Of a stretch of 37,054 nucleotides of DNA, positions 16,702 to 24,263 are shown piece by piece. The stretch is from Bacteroidota bacterium. GTDB lineage: Bacteria > Bacteroidota > Bacteroidia > Chitinophagales > Chitinophagaceae. A model generated the notes under the pieces. It saw only the letters and a list, made by a program, of their open reading frames with translations, was not told the origin of the DNA and made no database searches. Made by a program: the position numbers and the translations under genes. Numbering within the stretch: the stretch's first letter is position 1; every line of letters starts with the position of its first letter. The stretch covers positions 1 to 37,054 of the forward strand of contig JAEZGI010000012.1 of assembly GCA_023416995.1 (NCBI GenBank). Direction: 5' to 3'.

Positions 16702-17148
16702 TCAGTTTTTTATAATTGCTGCCGAGTGGAAATGAATGGTTGCGCCCAGTCCGGAAAGTATATCATCAGGATCGGCAATGTCGGCAGTATAGCTGCTAAG
16801 AATACCCTGTGCTTCAATCGTATCACCTGGTTTTTTTGAAAGCAATGCTTTGTGGTAACGCGGATCAACAGCAACGATGATCTCATTCTCCTGGTTCTGG
16901 TCTGATATGACGATAGAACCGCTCGTATCTACCTGTTTGATTATACCTTTTACGCGAATCATTTTTTCAACGAACTGTTTGTTTGCAGTTTGACTGTCTT
17001 GTTTAAACGCGTCAAAAAGTTGGCTTACGGACACTGTATGATCTGGTGAAGTTTTCATCGGATCCGGGTTCGATCGGGTATAAAGCACCCAGGCGGTGAA
17101 AGCGAGCGCGAGTACGATGAAGGCACCGATCCAGATAGCAGCTTTCAT
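16702..17148 (-). CDS. Membrane-anchored OB-fold (tRNA_anti-like) protein
   Basis: A 148-residue protein with one N-terminal membrane segment (about residues 4-23, AAIWIGAFIVLALAFTAWVL), which probably stays as an anchor. Residues 40-148 show an OB-fold of the tRNA_anti-like kind: SVSQLFDAF, VRVKGII-type strand (MIRVKGIIKQVDTSG), VDPRYHKALLSKKPGDTIEA and GILSSYTADI. Despite the family name, exported members of this group have no known nucleic acid role. It follows the cytochrome c gene by 9 bases. Its role in the operon is not known. Confidence 0.78.
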   Translation of the reverse strand: MKAAIWIGAFIVLALAFTAWVLYTRSNPDPMKTSPDHTVSVSQLFDAFKQDSQTANKQFVEKMIRVKGIIKQVDTSGSIVISDQNQENEIIVAVDPRYHKALLSKKPGDTIEAQGILSSYTADIADPDDILSGLGATIHFHSAAIIKN

Positions 17149-17157
17149 AAATAGCGT

Positions 17158-17544
17158 TTAGTTATTTGAAGCGCCACGGTCTATCCAGGCTTTGAATTTG
17201 TTGATGTCGCAGGCAGCCATTTTATTTCCACCCTGGGGCATCGGCCGGAACCCTGCCTGGTGGTTGATGGCACCAAATAGTCTTCCGTCATCAACCTTTG
17301 CTTTTACTCCATTGTAACTTGTAAGTACAAAGTTTCCCGATGGGGCCGTTCCGCTATGGCATCCTGTGCATCCATAAGTGTTTAGTAAGGGTGTAATGGT
17401 GCCCGCAAAGGTGACACCGGTAGTATCACAGGTATTATTGCCGGGAGGCGGAGTAGTTGGTTCAAGCAGATCTTCGGAGTTACTGCTACAGGCTGCGAGC
17501 GCTATAGTAAAACCTATCGCAACCAGGATAAAAAGTTTCTTCAT
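17158..17544 (-). CDS. Cytochrome c-like lipoprotein
   Basis: A 128-residue lipoprotein. The signal peptide ends at the lipobox IALAAC with C19 as the lipidated residue, followed by a Ser- and Pro-rich spacer. One haem motif is present: C59-T-G-C62-H63. M102 in FRPMPQGG is a likely second axial ligand. GTITPLLNTYGCTGCHSG resembles the small cytochrome domains found next to Bacteroidota surface systems. It is the first gene of the leftward operon with OB-fold, YceI and DUF5777 genes. The electron partner is unknown. The gene is divergent from the ECF sigma gene, 162 bases away. Confidence 0.85.
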   Translation of the reverse strand: MKKLFILVAIGFTIALAACSSNSEDLLEPTTPPPGNNTCDTTGVTFAGTITPLLNTYGCTGCHSGTAPSGNFVLTSYNGVKAKVDDGRLFGAINHQAGFRPMPQGGNKMAACDINKFKAWIDRGASNN

Positions 17545-17706
17545 AAAGTTTTTGCTTTAGTAGTTTGGAAGTACAAACGACAAATCGGGCGAAGGGTTGC
17601 CTCTGTAATACACGACTGCACTAGTTTTTAGGAAAATTATTTTTTTTTAAGACCAAGGCAACCATCGGAGAAATATGCCGTATTTTGTTCCAAGCAGACT
17701 TACCAA

Positions 17707-18279
17707 TTGGAAAATCTAAGGGAGATCATTTTTAGTTGTATCCGTAATAACCAGAGAGATCAAAAGCTTCTCTATGAGCATTTCTATGGTTATTGCCTGA
17801 AGACCGTCTTCAGGTACATTTATCATTATGATAAAGCCGTAGATATAGTTAACGATGGTTTTATAAAAATCTTCAGGAATTTGCACAAGTTCGAATGCAA
17901 ACCTGATGTGAATGTTCAGATGCTGTTGATGGGATGGATGCGAATGATAATGGTTAACACAGCAATCGATCACCTGCGCCAGAATAGTTTCAAAACCGAA
18001 TATGGTGAGATCCCCGAATCCGTCTGGGAAAACCACGATAATACACAATCTTCAGATCAACCCCTATTATACAAAGAGCTAATCAAGGAGATCAGGAAAC
18101 TACCGCCGGGATACCGTGCGGTTTTTAACATGTACGTAATCGACGGGTACACCCATAAAGAAATATCCGAGCGATTAGGTATATCAGTGGGTACATCCAA
18201 GTCGAATTTATCAAAAGCAAGGGTTATTCTGCAAGGAATCATCAAAAAAAGCGAGCAGGTACCTGTATGCAACATTTGA
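17707..18279 (+). CDS. ECF-type RNA polymerase sigma factor
   Basis: A 190-residue sigma-70 family protein with only regions 2 and 4. Region 2 is about residues 20-95 (FRYIYHYDKAVDIVNDGFIK, GWMRMIMVNTAIDHLR). Region 4 is about 125-180 (LPPGYRAVFNMYVIDGYTHK, EISERLGISVGTSKSNLSKA). No in-frame ATG or GTG lies upstream before conservation ends, so TTG at 17707 is the best start. The next gene begins inside its last 13 bases and probably encodes its regulator. It would direct transcription of an envelope-related regulon, possibly including its own operon. Confidence 0.9.
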   Translation: MENLREIIFSCIRNNQRDQKLLYEHFYGYCLKTVFRYIYHYDKAVDIVNDGFIKIFRNLHKFECKPDVNVQMLLMGWMRMIMVNTAIDHLRQNSFKTEYGEIPESVWENHDNTQSSDQPLLYKELIKEIRKLPPGYRAVFNMYVIDGYTHKEISERLGISVGTSKSNLSKARVILQGIIKKSEQVPVCNI

Positions 18280-19694
18280 ATAACGATATGGATGATTTAT
18301 TCCGGAAAGCAGCGGAACAATACGCGCTGCGTACGGATTCACCGGATTGGGAAAAGGTGGCTGCCGGTCTCAAGGAAGAGGTGGAGGAACGGCCGGTTGT
18401 TTTACCTTTCTACCGCCGCTACCTCGTGCTGATAGTTTCCGCGCTGGTACTGGTTTGTGGTGGTTTGTATGTACTTCCCGAATTATACCAGACAATAAAT
18501 AACCAGGGTATAGCTTATAATAACAGTCCTGATAAAAGCCCTGCTGCGGGAACAGGCAGCTCACCGCAACTTATTGAAAACGAAGCCCAGCAAAAGAATG
18601 CAGCCAGACGATCTCAGCTCATTGATAACAAAACACAACAGTTAAATACTGACAAGTCGGCACCGCTTGCAGACGATGAAACTCAAAAGAACAGTTCATC
18701 CAGGGAATTACGGCCGGATCAAAATGTCACTCAAGGGAAAAAAGTAATGGGGCCATCACACCCGGAAAGGGCCGATGCAGTTGATGCAAGCAAGTCACGA
18801 ACACCAACAAAGCGAGGTGTTGATGAATCTGCACGGGACAAGAAAACGAAACCGTCAGGAGCACCCGACTCAATGAGTTCATCGCCAACCGACATCGAAA
18901 CAGAACACCCGGCATCTATCGATGCAGGTTTCAACAATACAACCACAGCAAGCCTTTACAAAGAAAGCCAACCTGAACCCCGTCTTGAATATGCTTCGGT
19001 TCCAGGTGTTCAAAAAATGACAAAGGGTGAAGTGACCGCCCCATTCGCCCTGGCACGTTCAATAAGCCCCGGTACTATTTTCAGGTATAAACAACCATTC
19101 AAAAGATTTTATACTGGTTTCTCCGGGGGGCTCGATATGACATCCGTTTCATTGCAGCAATCTACCAATCCCGGCTATCATTACGGTTTAACTGCGGGGT
19201 ACCGGTTTCTAGGTCGCTGGAGTGTAGAGGCCGGTTTTTTTGTTGAAAGAAAGAAGTACCTGACAAGCGCTGAGTATTTTGATAAAAGCCGCTTATATAT
19301 AAATCCAAATTCAACAATACTTTCAATTGATGGTATCTGTGCCATGTATGAAATCCCCGTTTCTATTAAATACGATATCGTAAACACTTACAGGTCCGGG
19401 TGGTTTGTTACGGGCGGGTTTTCGTCTTATATCATGAAAAAGGAAGATTACTCCATGTTATATCGTTACAATACATCCAATACCACAGCTAAACACGATT
19501 ATACTTATCGGAACTCAGGCAGTTCTTTCTTCTCCCAGCTTCGCGTATCGGGCGGCTATATTTATAAACTGCCTGCAAATTACTCTTTGCGTGTCGAACC
19601 GTATATAAACGCACCGGTGGGTAGAGTGGGGTATGGAAAATTAAAACTTGTGAGCGCAGGGCTGAACCTCGGTGTTTACAAGGATTTATTTTGA
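18267..19694 (+). CDS. Sigma-linked one-TM protein with linker repeats and C-terminal outer membrane beta-barrel
   Basis: A 475-residue protein. Residues 1-45 are cytoplasmic-like (DDLFRKAAEQYALRTDSPDW), residues 52-70 are one membrane helix (YLVLIVSALVLVCGGLYVL). Residues 80-255 are a polar, Ser/Thr/Lys/Pro-rich linker with three 16-residue repeats. From about 270 to the end is a beta-barrel of the PorT/OMP type (FYTGFSGGLDMTSVSL, YGLTAGYRF), ending in LGVYKDLF with a terminal phenylalanine as in outer membrane insertion signals. The start overlaps the ECF sigma gene by 13 bases. I infer a sigma-binding N terminus, a linker across the periplasm and a barrel in the outer membrane. The family is widespread in Bacteroidota but its mechanism is not established. 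Confidence 0.78.
   Translation: MQHLNNDMDDLFRKAAEQYALRTDSPDWEKVAAGLKEEVEERPVVLPFYRRYLVLIVSALVLVCGGLYVLPELYQTINNQGIAYNNSPDKSPAAGTGSSPQLIENEAQQKNAARRSQLIDNKTQQLNTDKSAPLADDETQKNSSSRELRPDQNVTQGKKVMGPSHPERADAVDASKSRTPTKRGVDESARDKKTKPSGAPDSMSSSPTDIETEHPASIDAGFNNTTTASLYKESQPEPRLEYASVPGVQKMTKGEVTAPFALARSISPGTIFRYKQPFKRFYTGFSGGLDMTSVSLQQSTNPGYHYGLTAGYRFLGRWSVEAGFFVERKKYLTSAEYFDKSRLYINPNSTILSIDGICAMYEIPVSIKYDIVNTYRSGWFVTGGFSSYIMKKEDYSMLYRYNTSNTTAKHDYTYRNSGSSFFSQLRVSGGYIYKLPANYSLRVEPYINAPVGRVGYGKLKLVSAGLNLGVYKDLF
18567..18710 (+). repeat. Three 48-base repeats coding for 16-residue linker units
   Basis: Residues 101-116, 117-132 and 133-148 of the sigma-linked barrel protein align as QLIENEAQQKNAARRS, QLIDNKTQQLNTDKSA and PLADDETQKNSSSREL. 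The units are degenerate at DNA level but keep the L-x-[DE]-[ND]-x-[AT]-Q core, so they look like an old tandem duplication in a disordered linker. Confidence 0.6.
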
Positions 19695-20726
19695 TAAAGC
19701 AATTCTGCGTTTCACTTCCGGAGCTACCACCTTCCCGAATAATTCAATAGAACGCAATAACTTCTCATGTGCAATATCTCCGGATATTAATTGTGCAAGG
19801 AAACGTGTGTTTTTAAATAATGAATATTGGTATACCAGTTTATCAATCACCTCATCAGCACTTCCTACGAGTAAGGGACCATTGGGCTGGCGCATATATT
19901 CAAATTGCGGTCTTGTCAGTGGCGACCATCCCCGTTCGCGGCCAACCCTGTTCATGATTTTTTGATAAACAGGAAAAAATTCATCCGAAGCCTGTTGGCT
20001 ATCATCAGCGATATACATGTGTTCGTTGATAGCCAGCTGTAATTTGGTTGTATCATGTCCTGCTTCGCCCGCCGCCTTCCTGTAAAGTTCAGTAAGTTGT
20101 GAGAACATGGCAGGCTCACCTCCCAGGATAGCTATAGTAAGAGGAAGATTTAACTTACCTGCAAGTATAACCGAAGCTGGCGTACCACCAACCGCGATCC
20201 AGATAGGTAGCTTCGGTTGTGCCGGCCGCGGATAGACACCGATCTGTTCTAACGGCGCTCTGAACCGTCCGCGCCAGTTTATCGTGTGTTGTTCGTTAAT
20301 AGCAAGCAACAACTCCAGCTTTTCAGTAAAAAGCTCATTGTAGTCGTTCAAATTATAGCCAAACAAAGGGAATGATTCAATAAACGATCCCCGTCCTGCC
20401 ATGATTTCAGCACGTCCACCGGAAACCAAATCGAGTGTAGCGAAATTCTGATACGTACGTACAGGATCAGCAGAACTAAGTACTGTGACTGCACTTGATA
20501 AACGGATCCTGGTTGTAACTGCAGCTATTGCTGTTAACAAAACCTCAGGCGCAGAAACAACATAATCAGGTCGGTGATGTTCGCCCAATGCGAATACATC
20601 CAGTCCCACCTGCTCGGCGAGTTTTCCTTCCTTAATTAGTTCCTGTGTTCTTCTGAGTCCATTTACGGAATTGCCTGTTATGTGCTCGGGAACAACTTCT
20701 CCAAATGTGCTTACTCCAAATTCCAT
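19686..20726 (-). CDS. LLM class flavin-dependent oxidoreductase
   Basis: A 346-residue luciferase-like monooxygenase. The start MEFGVSTFGEVVPEH at ATG 20726 is preferred over an in-frame TTG at 20747, because the predicted -7 element lies over the latter. Family marks are GLDVFALGEHHRPDYVVSAP (near 48), SSAVTVLSSADPVRTYQNFA, DLVSGGRAEIMAGRGSFIES and PIWIAVGGTPASVILAGKLN. Such enzymes oxidise organic substrates with FMNH2 and oxygen; the substrate is not known. Its stop lies inside the end of the convergent barrel gene (9-base overlap). It seems to be a single-gene unit. Confidence 0.9.
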   Translation of the reverse strand: MEFGVSTFGEVVPEHITGNSVNGLRRTQELIKEGKLAEQVGLDVFALGEHHRPDYVVSAPEVLLTAIAAVTTRIRLSSAVTVLSSADPVRTYQNFATLDLVSGGRAEIMAGRGSFIESFPLFGYNLNDYNELFTEKLELLLAINEQHTINWRGRFRAPLEQIGVYPRPAQPKLPIWIAVGGTPASVILAGKLNLPLTIAILGGEPAMFSQLTELYRKAAGEAGHDTTKLQLAINEHMYIADDSQQASDEFFPVYQKIMNRVGRERGWSPLTRPQFEYMRQPNGPLLVGSADEVIDKLVYQYSLFKNTRFLAQLISGDIAHEKLLRSIELFGKVVAPEVKRRIALSK

Positions 20727-20744
20727 TTTGCAAAAATTGAACGG

Positions 20745-20752
20745 CAAAGATA
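20745..20752 (-). promoter_or_regulatory. Bacteroidota -7 element for the LLM oxidoreductase gene
   Basis: On the minus strand TATCTTTG matches TAnnTTTG and lies about 18 bases before ATG 20726, so transcription would start about 10-15 bases before that codon. A good -33 TTG at the right spacing was not found. Confidence 0.45.
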
Positions 20753-20869
20753 GTCACAATAACAACGTTCAGCCTTTGATGTCAGGCGGTGAAGAAAATC
20801 GAACCGGTGTGTTATTGTATAAACCGTATTTTTAAATCATCTGACTAACCAATTAATGACCTGACTGAT

Positions 20870-22342
20870 ATGCTTAACAGGAGATTATTTTTGAGAAACA
20901 TCGGCCTTGCCGGCGCAGCTTTATCAATGCCATTTGTAAGTCGTGGGGCCAGTGACTTCAGTGTTCCGGTATTGACCTTACGTGGTAAGGTTACTTCTGA
21001 AGGGAAAGGCATAGCCGGGGTGGCAGTAACTGATGGCCGGAATATTACACTAACACAAAAAGACGGGAGTTATGAGCTGTTATCGGATCGTACCGCAGGT
21101 TTTGTGTACATAAGTGTGCCATCAGGATATGAGTTCACCACACAAAAAGGTTGTGTCCGGTTCTATCGCCCGCTTACAGCTGAAAGCGGCAATATCGTGT
21201 CGAATTTCGAGTTGCAGAAACTGAAAGTTGATGACAACAAACACCAGTTTGTAGTTTGGGCCGATACGCAAATCTTAAGCGAAGAGGATGCAGCGTTATT
21301 GAAGGCGGGTGCGGCGCCGGATCTCAGGGACCTGGTGCAGCAGCTGGGTACGGGTGCATTGGTACATGGAATCGGCTGCGGCGACCTGGTATGGGATAAG
21401 TTTGAACTTTTTGAAGATTATAAAGAGGCACTGGAAATAACCGGCGTTCCCTTCTTCAATGTGATAGGTAATCATGATATTGATTTTGATGGACGTACCG
21501 ATGAACTCTCGTCAACCACATTCAAAAAACAATTCGGTCCTACTTATTACTCTTTTAACCGTGGTAAGATTCATTATGTGGTGCTCGATGACGTGTTCTT
21601 TATCGGGAAAAACAAAGATTTTATAGGCTACCTGACCGAGACACAACTGAGCTGGCTCGAACAGGATCTTGCGCTTATTAAAAAAGGCAGCACCGTAGTG
21701 GTTTGTCTTCATATTCCTACAGACACCGGTGCAGCACGCCGGTATGATGTCAAGGAAGCACTCGGCGGTACTGTTTCCAACAGGAAGCAGCTTTACAAAA
21801 TGCTCGAGCCATTTAATGTACACATCATGTCGGGTCACACCCATGAAAACGAAAAAATTGTTGGACCAAAACATATCGAACATGTTCATGGAACAGTTTG
21901 TGGTGCATGGTGGACGGGCCCGATTTGTACAGATGGTAGTCCCGGCGGGTATGCCGTTTACGAAGTGAATGGTGATGATATAAGCTGGTATTATAAATCA
22001 ACGGGCAAACCACGCGATCACCAGTTGCGGGTGTATGGCATGGGTAAATCTCCTGAATATCCCGATGCTGTGATGGCTAATGTTTGGAACTGGGATCCGG
22101 CGTGGAGAATAGAGTGGTACGAAGATGGGAAAGCCCGGGGCCCGATGAAACAATTGACGGCCTTCGATCCGCTGGCGATTGAACTGCATAAAGGAGCAGA
22201 GTTGCCGGCAAAACACAAATGGGTCGAGCCCACACTAACCGATCACCTTTTCATCTGTACGCCAGCGAGCGGGGCAAAACAGGTAATAGTAAAAGCTACC
22301 GACCGGTTTGGAAAGGTGTACCAGGAAAAGATTAATGTTTGA
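20870..22342 (+). CDS. Calcineurin-like phosphoesterase with N- and C-terminal accessory domains
   Basis: A 490-residue exported protein. The start NRRLFLRNIGLAGAALSMP is a twin-arginine signal, so it should be exported folded by Tat. Residues 35-115 form a carboxypeptidase-like beta-sandwich (MetallophosN). The phosphoesterase core has D132-T-Q134, GDLVWD (171-176), GNHD (200-203), H281 and GHTH (322-325), a full two-metal site. Residues 340-490 form the MetallophosC domain. The DTQ in place of the usual D-x-H is common in this Bacteroidota subfamily. The substrate is not known; a phosphate ester or phospholipid in the periplasm is likely. It lies alone before cysE, 102 bases away. Confidence 0.92.
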   Translation: MLNRRLFLRNIGLAGAALSMPFVSRGASDFSVPVLTLRGKVTSEGKGIAGVAVTDGRNITLTQKDGSYELLSDRTAGFVYISVPSGYEFTTQKGCVRFYRPLTAESGNIVSNFELQKLKVDDNKHQFVVWADTQILSEEDAALLKAGAAPDLRDLVQQLGTGALVHGIGCGDLVWDKFELFEDYKEALEITGVPFFNVIGNHDIDFDGRTDELSSTTFKKQFGPTYYSFNRGKIHYVVLDDVFFIGKNKDFIGYLTETQLSWLEQDLALIKKGSTVVVCLHIPTDTGAARRYDVKEALGGTVSNRKQLYKMLEPFNVHIMSGHTHENEKIVGPKHIEHVHGTVCGAWWTGPICTDGSPGGYAVYEVNGDDISWYYKSTGKPRDHQLRVYGMGKSPEYPDAVMANVWNWDPAWRIEWYEDGKARGPMKQLTAFDPLAIELHKGAELPAKHKWVEPTLTDHLFICTPASGAKQVIVKATDRFGKVYQEKINV

Positions 22343-22444
22343 TGCCAGCATTTTGTCGGTGCTTTAACAGGTGAGGCAGCTAAATAGACAAATTGTTACT
22401 TACTTTTATCTGCGGAATTGACTATTTACATCTCAAACCATGGC

Positions 22445-23257
22445 GTGAAAAAGGATTTTTTACAACATCTGCTAAAGAAACAACAGGAAAAAGACGCGGT
22501 ACCTTCGAATGATGTAATTGCCGGTTGGGCCACCAGGCTGATACATTTGTTGTACCCTGAAATGAGTACGACCAATTACAATTCAGAAGAAGAGATCATA
22601 GCTGCCTTCGGGGAGTTGGAAAACCAATTGGTGAATATCCTTGATATGACCACGGCCTGTATGGATTGTAACAACCGGGCCGTTGCAAAGCACTTTATCG
22701 AATACACTCCAGAATTACTTCGGTTACTCGATGCCGATATACAGTCGTTTGTTGATGGCGATCCTGCGGCGAAAAGTGAGTTTGAAGTTATACGTGCATA
22801 TCCCGGTTTTTACGCTTTATGTTTTTATCGCATTGCACATAAACTTCTGAAACTTGAAGTGCCGTTATTGCCGCGTATACTTAGTGAATATGCGCATTGC
22901 AGAACTGGTATCGACATTCATCCGGGTGCTGTGATTGGTGAATATTGTTTTATTGATCACGGAACAGGTACGGTTATCGGTGAAACGGCGCAGATTGGTG
23001 ACTATGTTAAGATTTACCAGGGTGTTACACTTGGAGCCCTGAGTGTGGATAAAAGTATGGCAAATACCAAACGGCATCCTACTGTCGAAGACCATGTGAT
23101 CTTATATGCCGGTGCCACTATTTTGGGTGGTGAAACAGTGGTTGGCCATCACAGCATTGTTGGTGGCAATGTCTGGCTCACACAAAGCATCGCGCCTGGA
23201 TCATTGGTATATCATAATCCGGAAATCGTCGTGGCTGAAAACAAAATTCTAAACTAA
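22445..23257 (+). CDS. cysE: Serine O-acetyltransferase
   Basis: About 270 residues. GTG at 22445 is chosen because family members in this group begin a few residues before FLQHLLKKQQ; an upstream in-frame TTG at 22418 adds nine residues. The N-terminal helical domain runs to about 140, then the left-handed beta-helix: GIDIHPGAVIGEYCFIDHGT, GTVIGETAQIGDYVKIYQGV, TLGAL and ILGGETVVGHHSIVGGNVWL. It acetylates L-serine with acetyl-CoA to O-acetylserine, the first step of cysteine synthesis, in the cytoplasm. cysM follows after 5 bases. The C-terminal tail lacks an obvious I at the end, so the usual CysK-binding peptide is not certain. Confidence 0.92.
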   Translation: MKKDFLQHLLKKQQEKDAVPSNDVIAGWATRLIHLLYPEMSTTNYNSEEEIIAAFGELENQLVNILDMTTACMDCNNRAVAKHFIEYTPELLRLLDADIQSFVDGDPAAKSEFEVIRAYPGFYALCFYRIAHKLLKLEVPLLPRILSEYAHCRTGIDIHPGAVIGEYCFIDHGTGTVIGETAQIGDYVKIYQGVTLGALSVDKSMANTKRHPTVEDHVILYAGATILGGETVVGHHSIVGGNVWLTQSIAPGSLVYHNPEIVVAENKILN

Positions 23258-23262
23258 CTCAG

Positions 23263-24135
23263 ATGGCAGGAGTACTGGATACCGTTGGCAATACACCATT
23301 GGTAGCATTGAAACGCTTAAACAAAAATCCCAATGTGCAGGTCTTTGCAAAGCTTGAAGGGAACAATCCCGGAGGTAGCGTGAAAGACCGGCCAGCGCTT
23401 AATATGATAAAAAGTGCAATAGAGCGCGGCGAGATCACACCAGAAACCAAACTGATAGAAGCCACCAGTGGTAATACGGGTATTGCCATGGCACTCATCG
23501 CAAATCTATTCAATTTAAAGATCGAACTGGTGATGCCATCCAGTTCAACCCGGGAAAGGGTGTTGTCTATGGAAGCTTTTGGCGCCAAAGTTATACTACT
23601 CGATAATATGGAGGTTTGCCGGGACTATGCAGAAGAACAGGCGAAATCCGGGGGATACTTCATGCTCAATCAGTTTGCAAATCCCGACAATTATATGGCG
23701 CATTACAAAACGACCGGTCCTGAAATCTGGAAAGATACAAACGGGCAGGTAACCCATTTTGTTAGTGCGATGGGTACTACCGGAACCATTATGGGCACGT
23801 CCCGGTTTCTAAAAGAAAAAAATCCCGATATTCAGATAGTTGGGTGCCAACCCACCGAAGAGTCATCTATACCCGGCATCCGTCGATGGCCGGAAGCTTA
23901 TCTTCCCAAAATATTTGAACCCGAACGGGTGGACCGTGTAATGGATATTTCGGAACAAAATGCTACAAACTATACCCGTCGTCTTGCAAAAGAAGAAGGA
24001 ATATTTGCCGGAATGAGCAGCGGGGGTGCTGCATATGCGGCATTGAAGCTGAGCGAAGAAATTGAACATGGCGTCATCGTATTTATCGCCTGCGACCGGG
24101 GTGACAGGTATCTGAGTTCGCCGCTTTTCGGATAA
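23263..24135 (+). CDS. cysM: Cysteine synthase B (O-acetylserine sulfhydrylase)
   Basis: A 290-residue PLP enzyme of fold type II. The PLP lysine lies in NPGGSVKDRPALNMI (near residue 41); the sequence KLEGNNPGGSVKDRP is of the CysM type rather than CysK (KxEFFNPGGSVKDR). Further marks are the substrate loop TSGNTGIAMAL, the phosphate cup GTTGTIMGTSRF and the C-terminal CDRGDRYLSS. It makes cysteine from O-acetylserine and sulfide, and CysM forms can also use thiosulfate. It forms a two-gene operon with cysE and is closed by a strong terminator. Confidence 0.94.
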   Translation: MAGVLDTVGNTPLVALKRLNKNPNVQVFAKLEGNNPGGSVKDRPALNMIKSAIERGEITPETKLIEATSGNTGIAMALIANLFNLKIELVMPSSSTRERVLSMEAFGAKVILLDNMEVCRDYAEEQAKSGGYFMLNQFANPDNYMAHYKTTGPEIWKDTNGQVTHFVSAMGTTGTIMGTSRFLKEKNPDIQIVGCQPTEESSIPGIRRWPEAYLPKIFEPERVDRVMDISEQNATNYTRRLAKEEGIFAGMSSGGAAYAALKLSEEIEHGVIVFIACDRGDRYLSSPLFG

Positions 24136-24153
24136 ACTTTTCCGCTTTCAGAC

Positions 24154-24182
24154 AAAATGTTCGATTTCGAACATTTTTTTTT
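24154..24182 (+). terminator. Rho-independent terminator after cysM, possibly also an activator site
   Basis: AAAATGTTCGA (24154-24164) and TCGAACATTTT (24167-24177) form a perfect 11-base inverted repeat with a 2-base centre, followed by more T residues (nine in a row in all, 24174-24182). It lies 19 bases after the cysM stop. The same repeat holds two CGAACA half-sites in inverted order about 85 bases before the predicted start of the efflux operon, which fits an enhancer site for a sigma-54 activator. Confidence 0.8.
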
Positions 24183-24224
24183 GCCCAAAAGTCGCCAATT
24201 GTTTGTCATTCAACGATTTGTGTC

Positions 24225-24240
24225 TGGCATCCTGCTTGGA
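24225..24240 (+). promoter_or_regulatory. Sigma-54 (-24/-12) promoter of the efflux operon
   Basis: TGGCATCCTGCTTGGA matches the consensus TGGCAC-G-N4-TTGCW: TGGCA is complete, TTG is complete and the spacing GG-N10-GG is exact; only the last C of the -12 GC is G. Transcription would start near 24250, about 14 bases before the adaptor ATG. The operon itself encodes a sigma-54 activator. Confidence 0.65.
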
Positions 24241-24263
24241 ACCTTCTAAGCAAATTCAGAACA

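Noticed and set aside
17680..17690. TATTTTG before the sigma gene (and at 4672-4678 before nirB) as a -7 element
   Set aside because: Both are one base short of TAnnTTTG and no -33 TTG lies at the right distance.
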